Shown: positions 37,169-45,062 of the stretch, piece by piece | How the letters are laid out: every line of letters begins with the position of its first letter | Position numbering within the stretch: the stretch's first letter is position 1 | Assembly (NCBI GenBank): GCA_002410555.1 | Contig: DHSR01000065.1 | Coordinates: 1 to 64,000 of the forward strand | Length of the DNA stretch: 64,000 nucleotides | From: Bacteroidales bacterium UBA5281 | GTDB taxonomy: Bacteria > Bacteroidota > Bacteroidia > Bacteroidales > Lentimicrobiaceae | Direction: 5' to 3' | Translations under genes and position numbers: made by a program | Notes under the pieces: generated by a model | What the model saw: the letters and a program-made list of their open reading frames with translations, nothing else | Database searches by the model: none | What the model was told of the DNA's origin: nothing

Positions 37169-37184
37169 TCAAATTCGAATTTGA
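37169..37184. promoter_or_regulatory. Perfect 16-bp palindrome, probable autoregulatory operator
   Basis: TCAAATTCGAATTTGA is a perfect palindrome 28 bp before the ATG of the Nudix-type regulator and covers its predicted transcription start. This is the classic place for a repressor site. The likely binder is the adjacent regulator. Confidence 0.6.
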
Positions 37185-37212
37185 AACATCCGGTTTCATT
37201 TAAAGCTCCAGC

Positions 37213-37962
37213 ATGAATGACTTGGAAATTTCCACCAAATTAAATTACCATGTTTCTGTAGATTGCGTGGTATTTGGTTTCGAATTCGGGCATCTCAATG
37301 CCCTGATACTGGAGCGCACAATGTATTTTAAAGAACAGAAATACATTGACTTCAAGTTGCCTGGTGATCTTGTTCGAAAAGATGAAGATCTGGACACAGC
37401 AGCAGCACGGGTGCTCAGGGAACTGACAGGTCTGGAAAATATTTATCTCAAACAGTTTGCAGCCATAGGTACCCCCGATCGGCTTACCCGCCAGGAACGC
37501 GACATGGAGTGGCTGAGGCAAATCGGTCATCCTGAAGAGGTTGTGGTAACGGTAGCTTACTATGCGCTCATCAATATTGACCAGGACCGGATCAACCGGT
37601 TTCAGCTTCAGGAAGGAGCCAGGTGGATTCCTGTTTCACTTATCGGAGAACTTGCCTTTGATCATAACCTTATTCTTAATGATGCACTTGAGACACTCAG
37701 AAATGAACTGCGGTTCAATCCCATTGGTTTTGAACTGCTCCCATCGAAATTTACACTCAGTCAATTACAAAAGCTATATGAAGTGATCATGGGCATTGAA
37801 CTGGATAAGCGCAACTTCAGAAAAAAAGTTGCCAATATGCCTTACGTAGTGCCCATGAATGAAAAAGAGAAAGGCGTGGCACACAAACCTGCCCAATATT
37901 ACACTTTCAGCAAGAAAATATACAACAAAACCCGTAAAAGTACTTTTGATATTATCGTCTGA
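37213..37962 (+). CDS. Nudix-domain transcriptional regulator (NrtR/AraR-like)
   Basis: This 249-aa protein has an N-terminal Nudix domain (~10-150) and a C-terminal winged helix (~165-249; FTLSQLQKLYEVIMGIELDKRNFRKKV). The Nudix box is present but weak (DLDTAAARVLRELTGL in place of GExxxxAAxREL.EE), suggesting ligand binding rather than hydrolysis, as in NrtR-type regulators. Family members in Bacteroidota control NAD or sugar (arabinose-type) metabolism using ADP-ribose- or sugar-like ligands. No sugar or NAD gene is adjacent, so the regulon is unknown. A perfect palindrome at its own start site suggests autoregulation. Confidence 0.87.
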   Translation: MNDLEISTKLNYHVSVDCVVFGFEFGHLNALILERTMYFKEQKYIDFKLPGDLVRKDEDLDTAAARVLRELTGLENIYLKQFAAIGTPDRLTRQERDMEWLRQIGHPEEVVVTVAYYALINIDQDRINRFQLQEGARWIPVSLIGELAFDHNLILNDALETLRNELRFNPIGFELLPSKFTLSQLQKLYEVIMGIELDKRNFRKKVANMPYVVPMNEKEKGVAHKPAQYYTFSKKIYNKTRKSTFDIIV

Positions 37963-38039
37963 TTATCATTATTTTTAAAACTGTAACCAACAAATCAACC
38001 GTGCTGTCCGTTATTTATACAAAGCACAAAATTGTTAAT

Positions 38040-38609
38040 ATGCACGAAATTGAGCCGACACAAATCTGGAAAAACTTATATGATACTACTCAGGACAGAA
38101 ACTCTCCTTTCTATGGGGAAAGGTACAGCGAAACTGAGTGTATCCATTCTATTTATAATTATTACATTCACCCTGAATGGGATGAAATGGGTTCGGCTAC
38201 CCTTTATCTGAAAATCCTTTTCGCGGATTACCGCCCAGGCTATTGCATTATTGAGCTTATGGGCGAATGGAATGATGTGTTATATAACGACATCATGTAT
38301 CTGAAACGCAATGTTGCTGAAATACTTATGGATGCTGGCATAAATAAATTTATACTCATTGGCGAAAACGTTCTGGAATTTCATGGCGATGATGATTCCT
38401 ACTATCAGGAATGGTTTGATGACATAGAAGAGGGCTGGATTGCCTGTGTAAACTTCAGAAAGCATGTGTTGGAGGAGATACGTGAGCACCGGCTGGATTA
38501 TTATCTGGCTACCGGTGGCAAGCTAGACCACATCAACTGGCGCCCGCTATCGCCCCGTCAACTTTTTGCCATGGTAGATGATTTGATCACTAAACGGCTG
38601 AATGCCTGA
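38040..38609 (+). CDS. Conserved Bacteroidota protein of unknown function
   Basis: The start is taken at the ATG of MHEIEPTQIWKNLYD (38040; 189 aa). A GTG at 38001 would add 13 residues without features. The protein is soluble, acidic, and rich in Tyr and Trp (HPEWDEMGSATLYLKILFADYRPGY, DDDSYYQEWFDDIEEGW). No signal peptide, membrane helix or enzyme motif is visible. Its stop overlaps the acylphosphatase start by one base (TGATG), so the two are translationally coupled. I recognise the type as a conserved Bacteroidota hypothetical but not a function. Confidence 0.75.
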   Translation: MHEIEPTQIWKNLYDTTQDRNSPFYGERYSETECIHSIYNYYIHPEWDEMGSATLYLKILFADYRPGYCIIELMGEWNDVLYNDIMYLKRNVAEILMDAGINKFILIGENVLEFHGDDDSYYQEWFDDIEEGWIACVNFRKHVLEEIREHRLDYYLATGGKLDHINWRPLSPRQLFAMVDDLITKRLNA

Positions 38610-38878
38610 TGGAAAAACAATACATCATCCAGATTTTTGGAAGGGTTCAGGGGGTTGGGTTCCGGTATTTCGTGCACCGGAAGGCCACTGATCTGGGACT
38701 GCGCGGCTTTGTAAAGAACATGCCCGACAGATCGGTGTATGTAGAAGCAGAAGGTGAGGCAGCTGCACTGGAAATCCTGATTCACCATTGCAAACAGGGG
38801 CCCGGACATGCTGATGTGCACGAAGTAAAGCTGGTGGAAGCACCGTTATCAGGGTATAACCTGTTTCAGATCAAATAA
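38609..38878 (+). CDS. acyP: Acylphosphatase
   Basis: This 89-aa enzyme hydrolyses carboxyl-phosphate bonds of acylphosphates. The signature GRVQGVGFRYFV (residues 11-22) contains the phosphate-binding arginine, and the catalytic asparagine lies in GFVKNMPDRSVYVEAEG. Length and layout match the family. It is coupled to the upstream unknown gene by a one-base overlap. Its 3' end overlaps the convergent Nudix gene by 30 bp. Confidence 0.95.
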   Translation: MEKQYIIQIFGRVQGVGFRYFVHRKATDLGLRGFVKNMPDRSVYVEAEGEAAALEILIHHCKQGPGHADVHEVKLVEAPLSGYNLFQIK

Positions 38879-39340
38879 TTCATCAGGGTTTCTGAGTATC
38901 ATCTCCACCACTTTGCGATCAACCGGTAAGGTAAAATTGTTCACTGACAAATCCTGTAAAGCTACCCACCTAAATGCCTGAGCCTGATCTACCGGTTCAA
39001 AATCAAATCTTTTCATGGAAGCCGGAAAAGCAGGCGGACTTATCAATCTGGCTACGTAATAAATACTTATCAGTTGCGAAGCGACCGGAAGCGAAAGCGA
39101 TGGCTGAAAATAATCGGTAGTGTAATAATGTTTTATAATTTCAATTTCCTGCCCCAGCTCCTCCCTGCATTCTCTTCTAAGGCAGTCGTGGGTACCTTCA
39201 CCATATTCCAGCCCACCGCCCGGAAATTTAGTCATGTATTGGTTAAGACGGTATTCATCGGTTACCAGCAGTTTGTGCTCATACACAATCAATCCGTAAA
39301 TACGGATATTAAAAGGACAACAAGGCAAAGTTTCAGTCAT
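38849..39340 (-). CDS. Nudix hydrolase
   Basis: The start is at MTETLPCCPFN (39340), giving 163 aa. The frame extends to 39442, but that part is the antisense of mnmD. The Nudix box GGGLEYGEGTHDCLRRECREELGQ is complete (GX5EX7REXXEEXGX, with L replacing one position), so it should hydrolyse a nucleoside diphosphate-type substrate. The substrate cannot be inferred. Its ATG overlaps the mnmD stop by 4 bp, so it is the last gene of the lipoprotein - mnmD - Nudix operon. Confidence 0.9.
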   Translation of the reverse strand: MTETLPCCPFNIRIYGLIVYEHKLLVTDEYRLNQYMTKFPGGGLEYGEGTHDCLRRECREELGQEIEIIKHYYTTDYFQPSLSLPVASQLISIYYVARLISPPAFPASMKRFDFEPVDQAQAFRWVALQDLSVNNFTLPVDRKVVEMILRNPDELFDLKQVIP

Positions 39341-40014
39341 TTTACTGCTCTTAAAATTTCTCGTTTGCCGGGCGGGCCGGCAAGTCGCTCCACCATGAAA
39401 CCGGAATGCTGCATGGCCCGGCGCACCGTTCCTTTGGCACAATAAGTTACCAGTATGCCTCCCGGTTGCATCATTAGATACAACTTTTTAAAAATTGACA
39501 CATCCCACATTTCAGGTACCTTTTCAGGTGAAAAAGCATCGTAATAAATGAGGTTAAACGAATTAGGTTCAGCCTTAAAGTCCTGGAACCGGTCACTACG
39601 TTTTTCAAATGTGAATGTAGGACTCAACTGATGTTGCACACCCGTGCCTATTTGATGCATTAACATAAATCCATTTTTAAGCACCTGTGCATTGCCTATG
39701 CGTTGTGGATAGTTTAATTCAGCAACCAGTTTTTCAGAAACAGGATAAGGTTCCAGCCCTGTGTAATGAGCAGCAATATTCATGTCATTGACTTCATTCA
39801 ACGTCAGCAAGGCATTCAATCCGGTGCCAAAACCAACTTCGAGCAGAGAAATGGTTTGATGCAGACCAATTGCTTTTGTGAATCCGGCCTGAATAAAAAC
39901 ATGTTTTGATTCCTGAATGGCACCATGTACTGAATGGTAGGTCTCATCCAACTCCGGATGCACCAGGGTATGTGAACCGTCCTGTGTCAACAATATCTGA
40001 ATTCTAACATTCAT
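39337..40014 (-). CDS. mnmD: tRNA (mnm5s2U34) methyltransferase MnmD
   Basis: This 225-aa SAM-dependent enzyme does the last step of wobble uridine modification, methylating nm5s2U34 to mnm5s2U34. It corresponds to the methyltransferase half of E. coli MnmC and lacks the oxidoreductase half, as in many bacteria. Motifs: DETYHS, the SAM site EVGFGTGLNALL, YYDAFSPEKVPEMW, TYCAKGTVRRAM and GPPGKREIL. It overlaps the upstream lipoprotein gene and the downstream Nudix gene by 4 bp each (ATGA). Confidence 0.93.
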   Translation of the reverse strand: MNVRIQILLTQDGSHTLVHPELDETYHSVHGAIQESKHVFIQAGFTKAIGLHQTISLLEVGFGTGLNALLTLNEVNDMNIAAHYTGLEPYPVSEKLVAELNYPQRIGNAQVLKNGFMLMHQIGTGVQHQLSPTFTFEKRSDRFQDFKAEPNSFNLIYYDAFSPEKVPEMWDVSIFKKLYLMMQPGGILVTYCAKGTVRRAMQHSGFMVERLAGPPGKREILRAVK

Positions 40015-41357
40015 CTGTTATACAATAATTCTAAACCACTCACTTCACCACCGGTAGAATGTTCAAAAAAAGGAACCACTTGAGGCAAATGATAGATACT
40101 CAACTGTGTTCCTGCGGCTACAAAAAGATAATTTCCCAAAGCATCATAGGCGACATTGTGAAGACTGGAATGCTCCAGATAATTTACCGCACTGTTTATT
40201 TCCGGTCTTACCCACCATAGTTCATCCTGGTGAATAACAAAATAATTGTCCTTACCCCTGCCTGTTATCTCCTTTGCTTCACCAAAGGGCAGCTCCATGG
40301 AAAAAACCAGGGTATTTAGTTCAATATCATAATGATAAAGCTTTATCTTATTATCCACCCTCAAAAAAAGTATCAGCCGGTTTTTATCGTAAGCCGAAAG
40401 ATACAATACCTCACCATTAAAAGACACTTCTCTGAACACCGTTCCGCCGGGGGAATTAAACAAATATAGTCGGGTTAAACCTGTATTGAAGGGTTTAAAA
40501 CTGGCCGCGATTAATCGTCCAAAACGGGTGATGTGGGTAAATGTGCCATGTTCAAATTTTCCGGTGCGGAAGACAACCATTTGGTTTTTATTATATCCAT
40601 TAATAAAACCTTGTGCCTTAAATACATAAGCAGTTGTGTCGTCTGAATACAATGACTGAAATGGCCATTGAACCGGATTTTCTCCTTCAAAAAGTGTCCA
40701 TATCCTCTCTCTGGCTACCAAATCAAAAGCCGATAAGCGCTGCCCCCTTCCATCAACATAATACATTAGCTGGTTGTGGGAGGAAAGGGCTATATCACCA
40801 GTCTCAGAACCTCCGGGCTGAAACAAATCATCAATTATCCCGGAAGGCGTAAGCGATTGCACTTTTATGGTCTGATTTAACTGCTTAACCAGAAAAACAG
40901 CAGATTTCAACTGACGGGGAACTTCGGCAATATTTACCGGAAGAAAAAAAGCACTGCTGTGGTGTTTCTCATCGTGGATGGAAATTTGCACATAGTTCGC
41001 ACCACCTTTTATCAATGTATTTTGAATAATGATGTATGATTTGAGTTCAAAATAAGCAGAGTCAACATCAAATTGCCGGGACGGCTCATAGGGGAATCCG
41101 GTTTCACTTTCCAGGGAGAGACTTACAAAATCAATCTTTATATGATGTCTGATAATCACATGAACCGGAATGGTATCACCCAGGCCATACACCATCATAG
41201 AGGAGGGTTGAAATATTTCAATATCCGGCCCGGGGTGCGTTTTTTCCTTTTCGCAGGAAGCCATGCTCAACAGCAAAAGCAAATAAAAAATGTGGATAAA
41301 AGCTTTGATGTGTAACGAATTTTTATTTAAAATGAAGATAGTCCGTAAATGCCGCAC
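40011..41357 (-). CDS. Lipoprotein of unknown function, possible beta-propeller
   Basis: This protein of up to 448 aa has a hydrophobic stretch followed by SMASCEKEK (Cys35), a lipobox, so it is a lipoprotein. The N-terminal ~130 residues are Ig-like. The rest has repeated blade-like pieces (SSHNQLMYYVDGRGQRLSAFDL, YDKNRLILFLRVDNKIKLYHYD, YDALGNYLFVAAGTQLSIYHL), suggesting a WD40/PQQ-type beta-propeller. No catalytic motif is seen. The true start is uncertain because the only other methionine is at the lipobox. It overlaps mnmD by 4 bp and is divergent from the exonuclease gene. Confidence 0.75.
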   Translation of the reverse strand: MRHLRTIFILNKNSLHIKAFIHIFYLLLLLSMASCEKEKTHPGPDIEIFQPSSMMVYGLGDTIPVHVIIRHHIKIDFVSLSLESETGFPYEPSRQFDVDSAYFELKSYIIIQNTLIKGGANYVQISIHDEKHHSSAFFLPVNIAEVPRQLKSAVFLVKQLNQTIKVQSLTPSGIIDDLFQPGGSETGDIALSSHNQLMYYVDGRGQRLSAFDLVARERIWTLFEGENPVQWPFQSLYSDDTTAYVFKAQGFINGYNKNQMVVFRTGKFEHGTFTHITRFGRLIAASFKPFNTGLTRLYLFNSPGGTVFREVSFNGEVLYLSAYDKNRLILFLRVDNKIKLYHYDIELNTLVFSMELPFGEAKEITGRGKDNYFVIHQDELWWVRPEINSAVNYLEHSSLHNVAYDALGNYLFVAAGTQLSIYHLPQVVPFFEHSTGGEVSGLELLYNR

Positions 41358-41426
41358 AAAGTATATTTTGAGTTTGGAAGCGTTTGGGAAAATTCCCTAT
41401 CTTTATCCGTCAAAATTAAACATTAT

Positions 41427-42134
41427 ATGCTTACACACATTAAGATGGATAAGGTGCTTTTTCTCGACATTGAGACGGTACCTCAACACCGGGACTATGA
41501 TAGTGTTCCCGAAAAATTTAAAAAGCTTTGGGATCACAAGGCAAAACGTCTGGCCACAACGGACACCGACACTCCTGAATCTCTTTATGAGCGGGCGGGC
41601 ATCTATGCAGAATTTGGAAAGATAATCTGCATTTCGGTGGGCTATATACGTAACCATCAACTGAGAATAAAATCTTTCGCGCATGATGATGAAGTGATTC
41701 TGCTTACTGATTTCGCCAGTCTGTTGAATCAAAGTTTTTGCACCCCCGATGTATTGCTGTGCGCCCACAATGGCAAAGAGTTCGATTTTCCATACCTATG
41801 CAGACGTATGTTGATTAATCGCATACCCCTACCTTTATTGCTCGATACTTCGGGCCGTAAACCCTGGGAAGTGCAGCACATTGATACCATGGAGATGTGG
41901 AAATTCGGAGATTATAAAAATTACACCTCACTTAACCTGCTAACAGCCATTTTTGATATACCTACCCCTAAAGACGACATAGATGGTAGCCAGGTGGCAA
42001 AAACTTATTGGCATGACAATGATTTACAACGCATTGCAACCTATTGTCAGAAAGATGTGGTCGCCATCGTACAACTACTTTTACGTTACAAAGGCATGCC
42101 TCTGCTTGAGGATGAGAACATAATTTTCACCTGA
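41427..42134 (+). CDS. PolB-like 3'-5' exonuclease (DnaQ superfamily)
   Basis: Two starts are plausible, ATG 41427 (235 aa) and ATG 41445 (MDKVLFLDIE; 229 aa). The longer open frame to 41349 overlaps the divergent gene and is not used. All three exonuclease motifs of the PolB proofreading-domain family are present: ExoI LFLDIETVP, ExoII CAHNGKEFDFPYL and ExoIII YCQKDVVA. Stand-alone proteins of this kind occur across Bacteroidota and are presumed to act in DNA repair or processing. It is likely monocistronic. Confidence 0.88.
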   Translation: MLTHIKMDKVLFLDIETVPQHRDYDSVPEKFKKLWDHKAKRLATTDTDTPESLYERAGIYAEFGKIICISVGYIRNHQLRIKSFAHDDEVILLTDFASLLNQSFCTPDVLLCAHNGKEFDFPYLCRRMLINRIPLPLLLDTSGRKPWEVQHIDTMEMWKFGDYKNYTSLNLLTAIFDIPTPKDDIDGSQVAKTYWHDNDLQRIATYCQKDVVAIVQLLLRYKGMPLLEDENIIFT

Positions 42135-42181
42135 ATGCGTTAAATTTTATTAATTCAATGGGCAGATCAATGCTATTTCTC

Positions 42182-42189
42182 TACTTTTG
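42182..42189 (+). promoter_or_regulatory. -7 promoter element of the FKBP gene
   Basis: TACTTTTG fits TAnnTTTG and lies 24 bp before the ATG at 42214. It rules out the TTG at 42187 as a start codon, because that codon lies inside the promoter. No clear -33 TTG. Confidence 0.42.
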
Positions 42190-42213
42190 TTCACAAATTC
42201 TAAAATCAAATCA

Positions 42214-42954
42214 ATGAAAAAGAACATGTTCACCGCACTCATGCTGTTGATGTCTGTAATGGTAAGTGTACCGGTATTGGCGCAGAATAAGAAAAAGAAA
42301 ACCTCCGAACCTGTGACTGAAAGCCCGGCTCCTTTTAAAATGACATCAAAACAGGACAGCATCAGTTACATTATTGGTCATGATATTGGTAAAAATATGG
42401 TGACCAATAATATAAAAATAACGCCCGACGCAATGTTTGCCGGATTAAAGGATGGACTCCAGGGCATAGATACTACTTTCAGTCCTGAGGCCACGCAGCA
42501 GATTATGAACCAGTTTCAGCAGGAAATGATGGATCAGCAGGAAAATAAAAGCAAAGTGGAATCTGCTAAAGCACGGGCAGAGGGTGAAGCTTTCCTGAAA
42601 AGCAATAAAGAACGTGAAGACGTTATTGAATTGCCAAGTGGCTTGCAGTATGAAGTGATTACAGAAGGTGAAGGCTCCCACCCTACTGCTGATGACGTGG
42701 TAGAAGTTCATTATACAGGCAAACTTCTTGATGGCACCGTATTCGATTCGTCGGTAGAACGTGGTGAATCCATAAAATTTCCGCTCAATGGAGTAATTGC
42801 CGGCTGGACGGAAGGCGTTCAGTTGATGACTCCAGGCTCCAAATACATTTTTTACATTCCCGCGCAACTTGCCTATGGTGATCGCAGTGCAGGCCCAATT
42901 CCTCCGGGTTCTACCCTGATTTTTGAAGTGGAACTTATTTCCATTGGAGAATAA
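42214..42954 (+). CDS. FKBP-type peptidyl-prolyl cis-trans isomerase, exported (FkpA/Mip type)
   Basis: The start is MKKNMFTALMLLMSV (42214; 246 aa), with a signal peptide ending VLAQ. The N-terminal dimerisation region (~45-135) has SYIIGHDIGKNMV and a long helix, as in FkpA/Mip. The FKBP domain (~145-246) shows VEVHYTGKLLDGTVFDSSVERGE, GWTEGVQLM, IPAQLAYGDRSAGPIPPGSTLIFEVEL. It assists folding in the periplasm. A strong terminator follows at 43003-43042. Confidence 0.95.
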   Translation: MKKNMFTALMLLMSVMVSVPVLAQNKKKKTSEPVTESPAPFKMTSKQDSISYIIGHDIGKNMVTNNIKITPDAMFAGLKDGLQGIDTTFSPEATQQIMNQFQQEMMDQQENKSKVESAKARAEGEAFLKSNKEREDVIELPSGLQYEVITEGEGSHPTADDVVEVHYTGKLLDGTVFDSSVERGESIKFPLNGVIAGWTEGVQLMTPGSKYIFYIPAQLAYGDRSAGPIPPGSTLIFEVELISIGE

Positions 42955-43002
42955 ATCAATTGTTGGAAAAGCAGCATCAATAGCATTTTCAATTATTTAA
43001 CC

Positions 43003-43042
43003 AATGGCCGGCAAAACAGTAACGCACTTTTTGCCGGCCATT
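43003..43042. terminator. Strong GC-rich hairpin terminator before dnaB
   Basis: AATGGCCGGCAAAA and TTTTGCCGGCCATT form a 14-bp stem with a ~12-nt loop. Symmetric A and T tracts in the arms allow it to work in either direction. Confidence 0.82.
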
Positions 43043-43135
43043 ATTATCACTGAGTGTTAAGTTCTTGTGCAATTGTTGAAAACTTTAATCATTTTGGCAG
43101 GGCAAATTGTGGTTACATTTACCTAATTTTGAGCA

Positions 43136-44674
43136 ATGGAAGAGATAAAAAACGCGGGCAGCGATACCCGTAAAAAAAGGCTGATCAAATCGTCGACAAC
43201 AACTGCACTTTATGAGCATGGTAAAATCCCGCCTCAGGCTGTGGAACTGGAGGAAGCGGTGCTGGGAGCCATTATGCTCGAAAAAGATGCCCTGGCTGCG
43301 GTAATAGATGTGGTAAGACCGGAGGCTTTTTATAAAGATGCCCACCAGGTGATTTATCAGGCCATTACCCGGCTTTTTGGTAAGGGTGAACCCATTGATA
43401 TTCTTACCGTTACCAATGAGTTAAAGTTTATGGGCGAACTCGACACGGTAGGTGGCCCCTTTTACATAGCACAACTTACCAACCGCATCGCTTCTGCCGC
43501 CAATACAGAATTTCATGCCCGCATCATCCTTCAAAAGTTTATACAACGTGAACTCATCCGGATTAGCTCCGATGTAATCCGTGATGCCTATGAAGAAACG
43601 ACAGATGTTTTTCAGTTGCTCGATAAAACAGAAAATCAACTCTTCAGCGTAAGCGAAACCAATATGCGGCGCAACTATGTGGATATGCAATCCCTTATCC
43701 GGGACGCACTGAAGCAAATTGGTGCTGCCAAAAGTAAGGATGGCAAACAAAGAGGTATAAGATCAGGATTTACCGTGCTCGACCGTTTTACAGGAGGATG
43801 GCAACCCTCAGATTTGATTATTGTGGCAGCGCGCCCTGGTATGGGTAAAACAGCCTTTGTACTTACTGCTGCCCGAAATTCTGCCATTGAATTTAACCAT
43901 CCGGTGGCACTGTTTTCTCTTGAAATGTCATCCATACAACTGGTTACAAGACTTATTTCGGCTGAAGCACAACTGTCAGCCGACAAGCTAAAAAAAGGGG
44001 AACTTGAAAGTTATGAATGGCAACAACTCAATACCAAAATCAATACGCTGATTGATGCACCCATTTATATAGATGATACCCCATCCTTGTCTGTTTTTGA
44101 GTTAAGGGCCAAATGTCGCAGGCTTAAGGCACAGCATGACATTCAGTTGATTATTATAGATTACATTCAGTTGATGACAGCCGGCATTGACCGCAATATG
44201 GGCAATCGTGAGCAGGAAATCAGCACCATATCCCGCTCGCTCAAGGCCCTGGCCAAAGAGTTAAATGTGCCCGTTATTGCACTATCACAGCTAAACCGTT
44301 CGGTAGAAACCCGTCCCAATAAAAAGCCCATTCTGTCTGACTTACGTGAATCCGGGGCCATTGAACAGGATGCCGACATGGTATTGTTTATCTATCGCCC
44401 GGAATATTATAATCAAACTGCCGATGCAGAAGGTGAAAGCATACAGGGTGAGGCAGAAATAAGCATTGCCAAACACCGTAATGGTGCCCTGGGTGAAGTT
44501 AAGCTGAAATTTATTGCACGCTATGCGAAATTTGTTGATCCTGACAACCTGACTGCTGACAATGATAACATTGCACCCAATACCAATTTCGATAATGGCT
44601 CCAGCGTCAGTACTTATACCCTGCCATCAAAGATGAATAATGATGACGATGTAACAGGATCATTGCCCTATTGA
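43136..44674 (+). CDS. dnaB: Replicative DNA helicase DnaB
   Basis: This 512-aa helicase has the N-terminal DnaB domain (~30-135; PPQAVELEEAVLGAIMLEKDAL), a linker and a RecA-like motor with Walker A ARPGMGKT (232-239), Walker B LIIIDYIQLM, the LSQLNRSVETR arginine-finger region and RESGAIEQDADMVLFIYRPEYY. It has no intein. The last ~45 residues are a low-complexity acidic tail (DNDNIAPNTNFDNGSS). The 5' end is close to the preceding terminator, so it has its own promoter, though no good consensus was found. Confidence 0.96.
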   Translation: MEEIKNAGSDTRKKRLIKSSTTTALYEHGKIPPQAVELEEAVLGAIMLEKDALAAVIDVVRPEAFYKDAHQVIYQAITRLFGKGEPIDILTVTNELKFMGELDTVGGPFYIAQLTNRIASAANTEFHARIILQKFIQRELIRISSDVIRDAYEETTDVFQLLDKTENQLFSVSETNMRRNYVDMQSLIRDALKQIGAAKSKDGKQRGIRSGFTVLDRFTGGWQPSDLIIVAARPGMGKTAFVLTAARNSAIEFNHPVALFSLEMSSIQLVTRLISAEAQLSADKLKKGELESYEWQQLNTKINTLIDAPIYIDDTPSLSVFELRAKCRRLKAQHDIQLIIIDYIQLMTAGIDRNMGNREQEISTISRSLKALAKELNVPVIALSQLNRSVETRPNKKPILSDLRESGAIEQDADMVLFIYRPEYYNQTADAEGESIQGEAEISIAKHRNGALGEVKLKFIARYAKFVDPDNLTADNDNIAPNTNFDNGSSVSTYTLPSKMNNDDDVTGSLPY

Positions 44675-45062
44675 ATACGGCTACCCTTCAAACATCCTGT
44701 AACATCTAACTTACGGGCATTGGGATAAGTTAAAAATGAACCGTAAATTAACTACGACGATAAAATACGGTGAATCCAAACAAAGAAGAAGCTTTGAGAT
44801 CAAGGCTCAATGCTAAATACCAGACGAAATGTTGTGGCAGTGAAATTTTATGAGCTAAATACCCCGAATCCGGTGTAATTGAAAAAGATGCCGGTGTCAA
44901 CAGATTTATCATGTCAGTTTTAAAATGGATAGAAACCTTGAACAAAAGGCGGTTAAAGCAGGCAGATAAAGCGGTACTTATGTTTCTGCAGACATTGATA
45001 TTGGTACAGATGGTTATAATAAATCTATGCATAACTGCGTTATGACTGATAATAATACTATA
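44675..45062. other. Intergenic gap between dnaB and the TonB operon
   Basis: About 390 bp without a supported gene. A minus-strand frame (44748-45161) overlaps the next gene and has no family features. A TTGATA at 44995 and a TATAAT at 45015 are separated by only 14 bp, so they are not a convincing promoter. Confidence 0.55.

Noticed and set aside
43124..43131. TAATTTTG as -7 box of dnaB
   Set aside because: It lies 4 bp from the ATG, so the transcript would start inside the start codon; no -33 at 19-21 bp.
44995..45020. Sigma-70-like TTGATA ... TATAAT pair
   Set aside because: Spacer is only 14 bp, and Bacteroidota use a different consensus.
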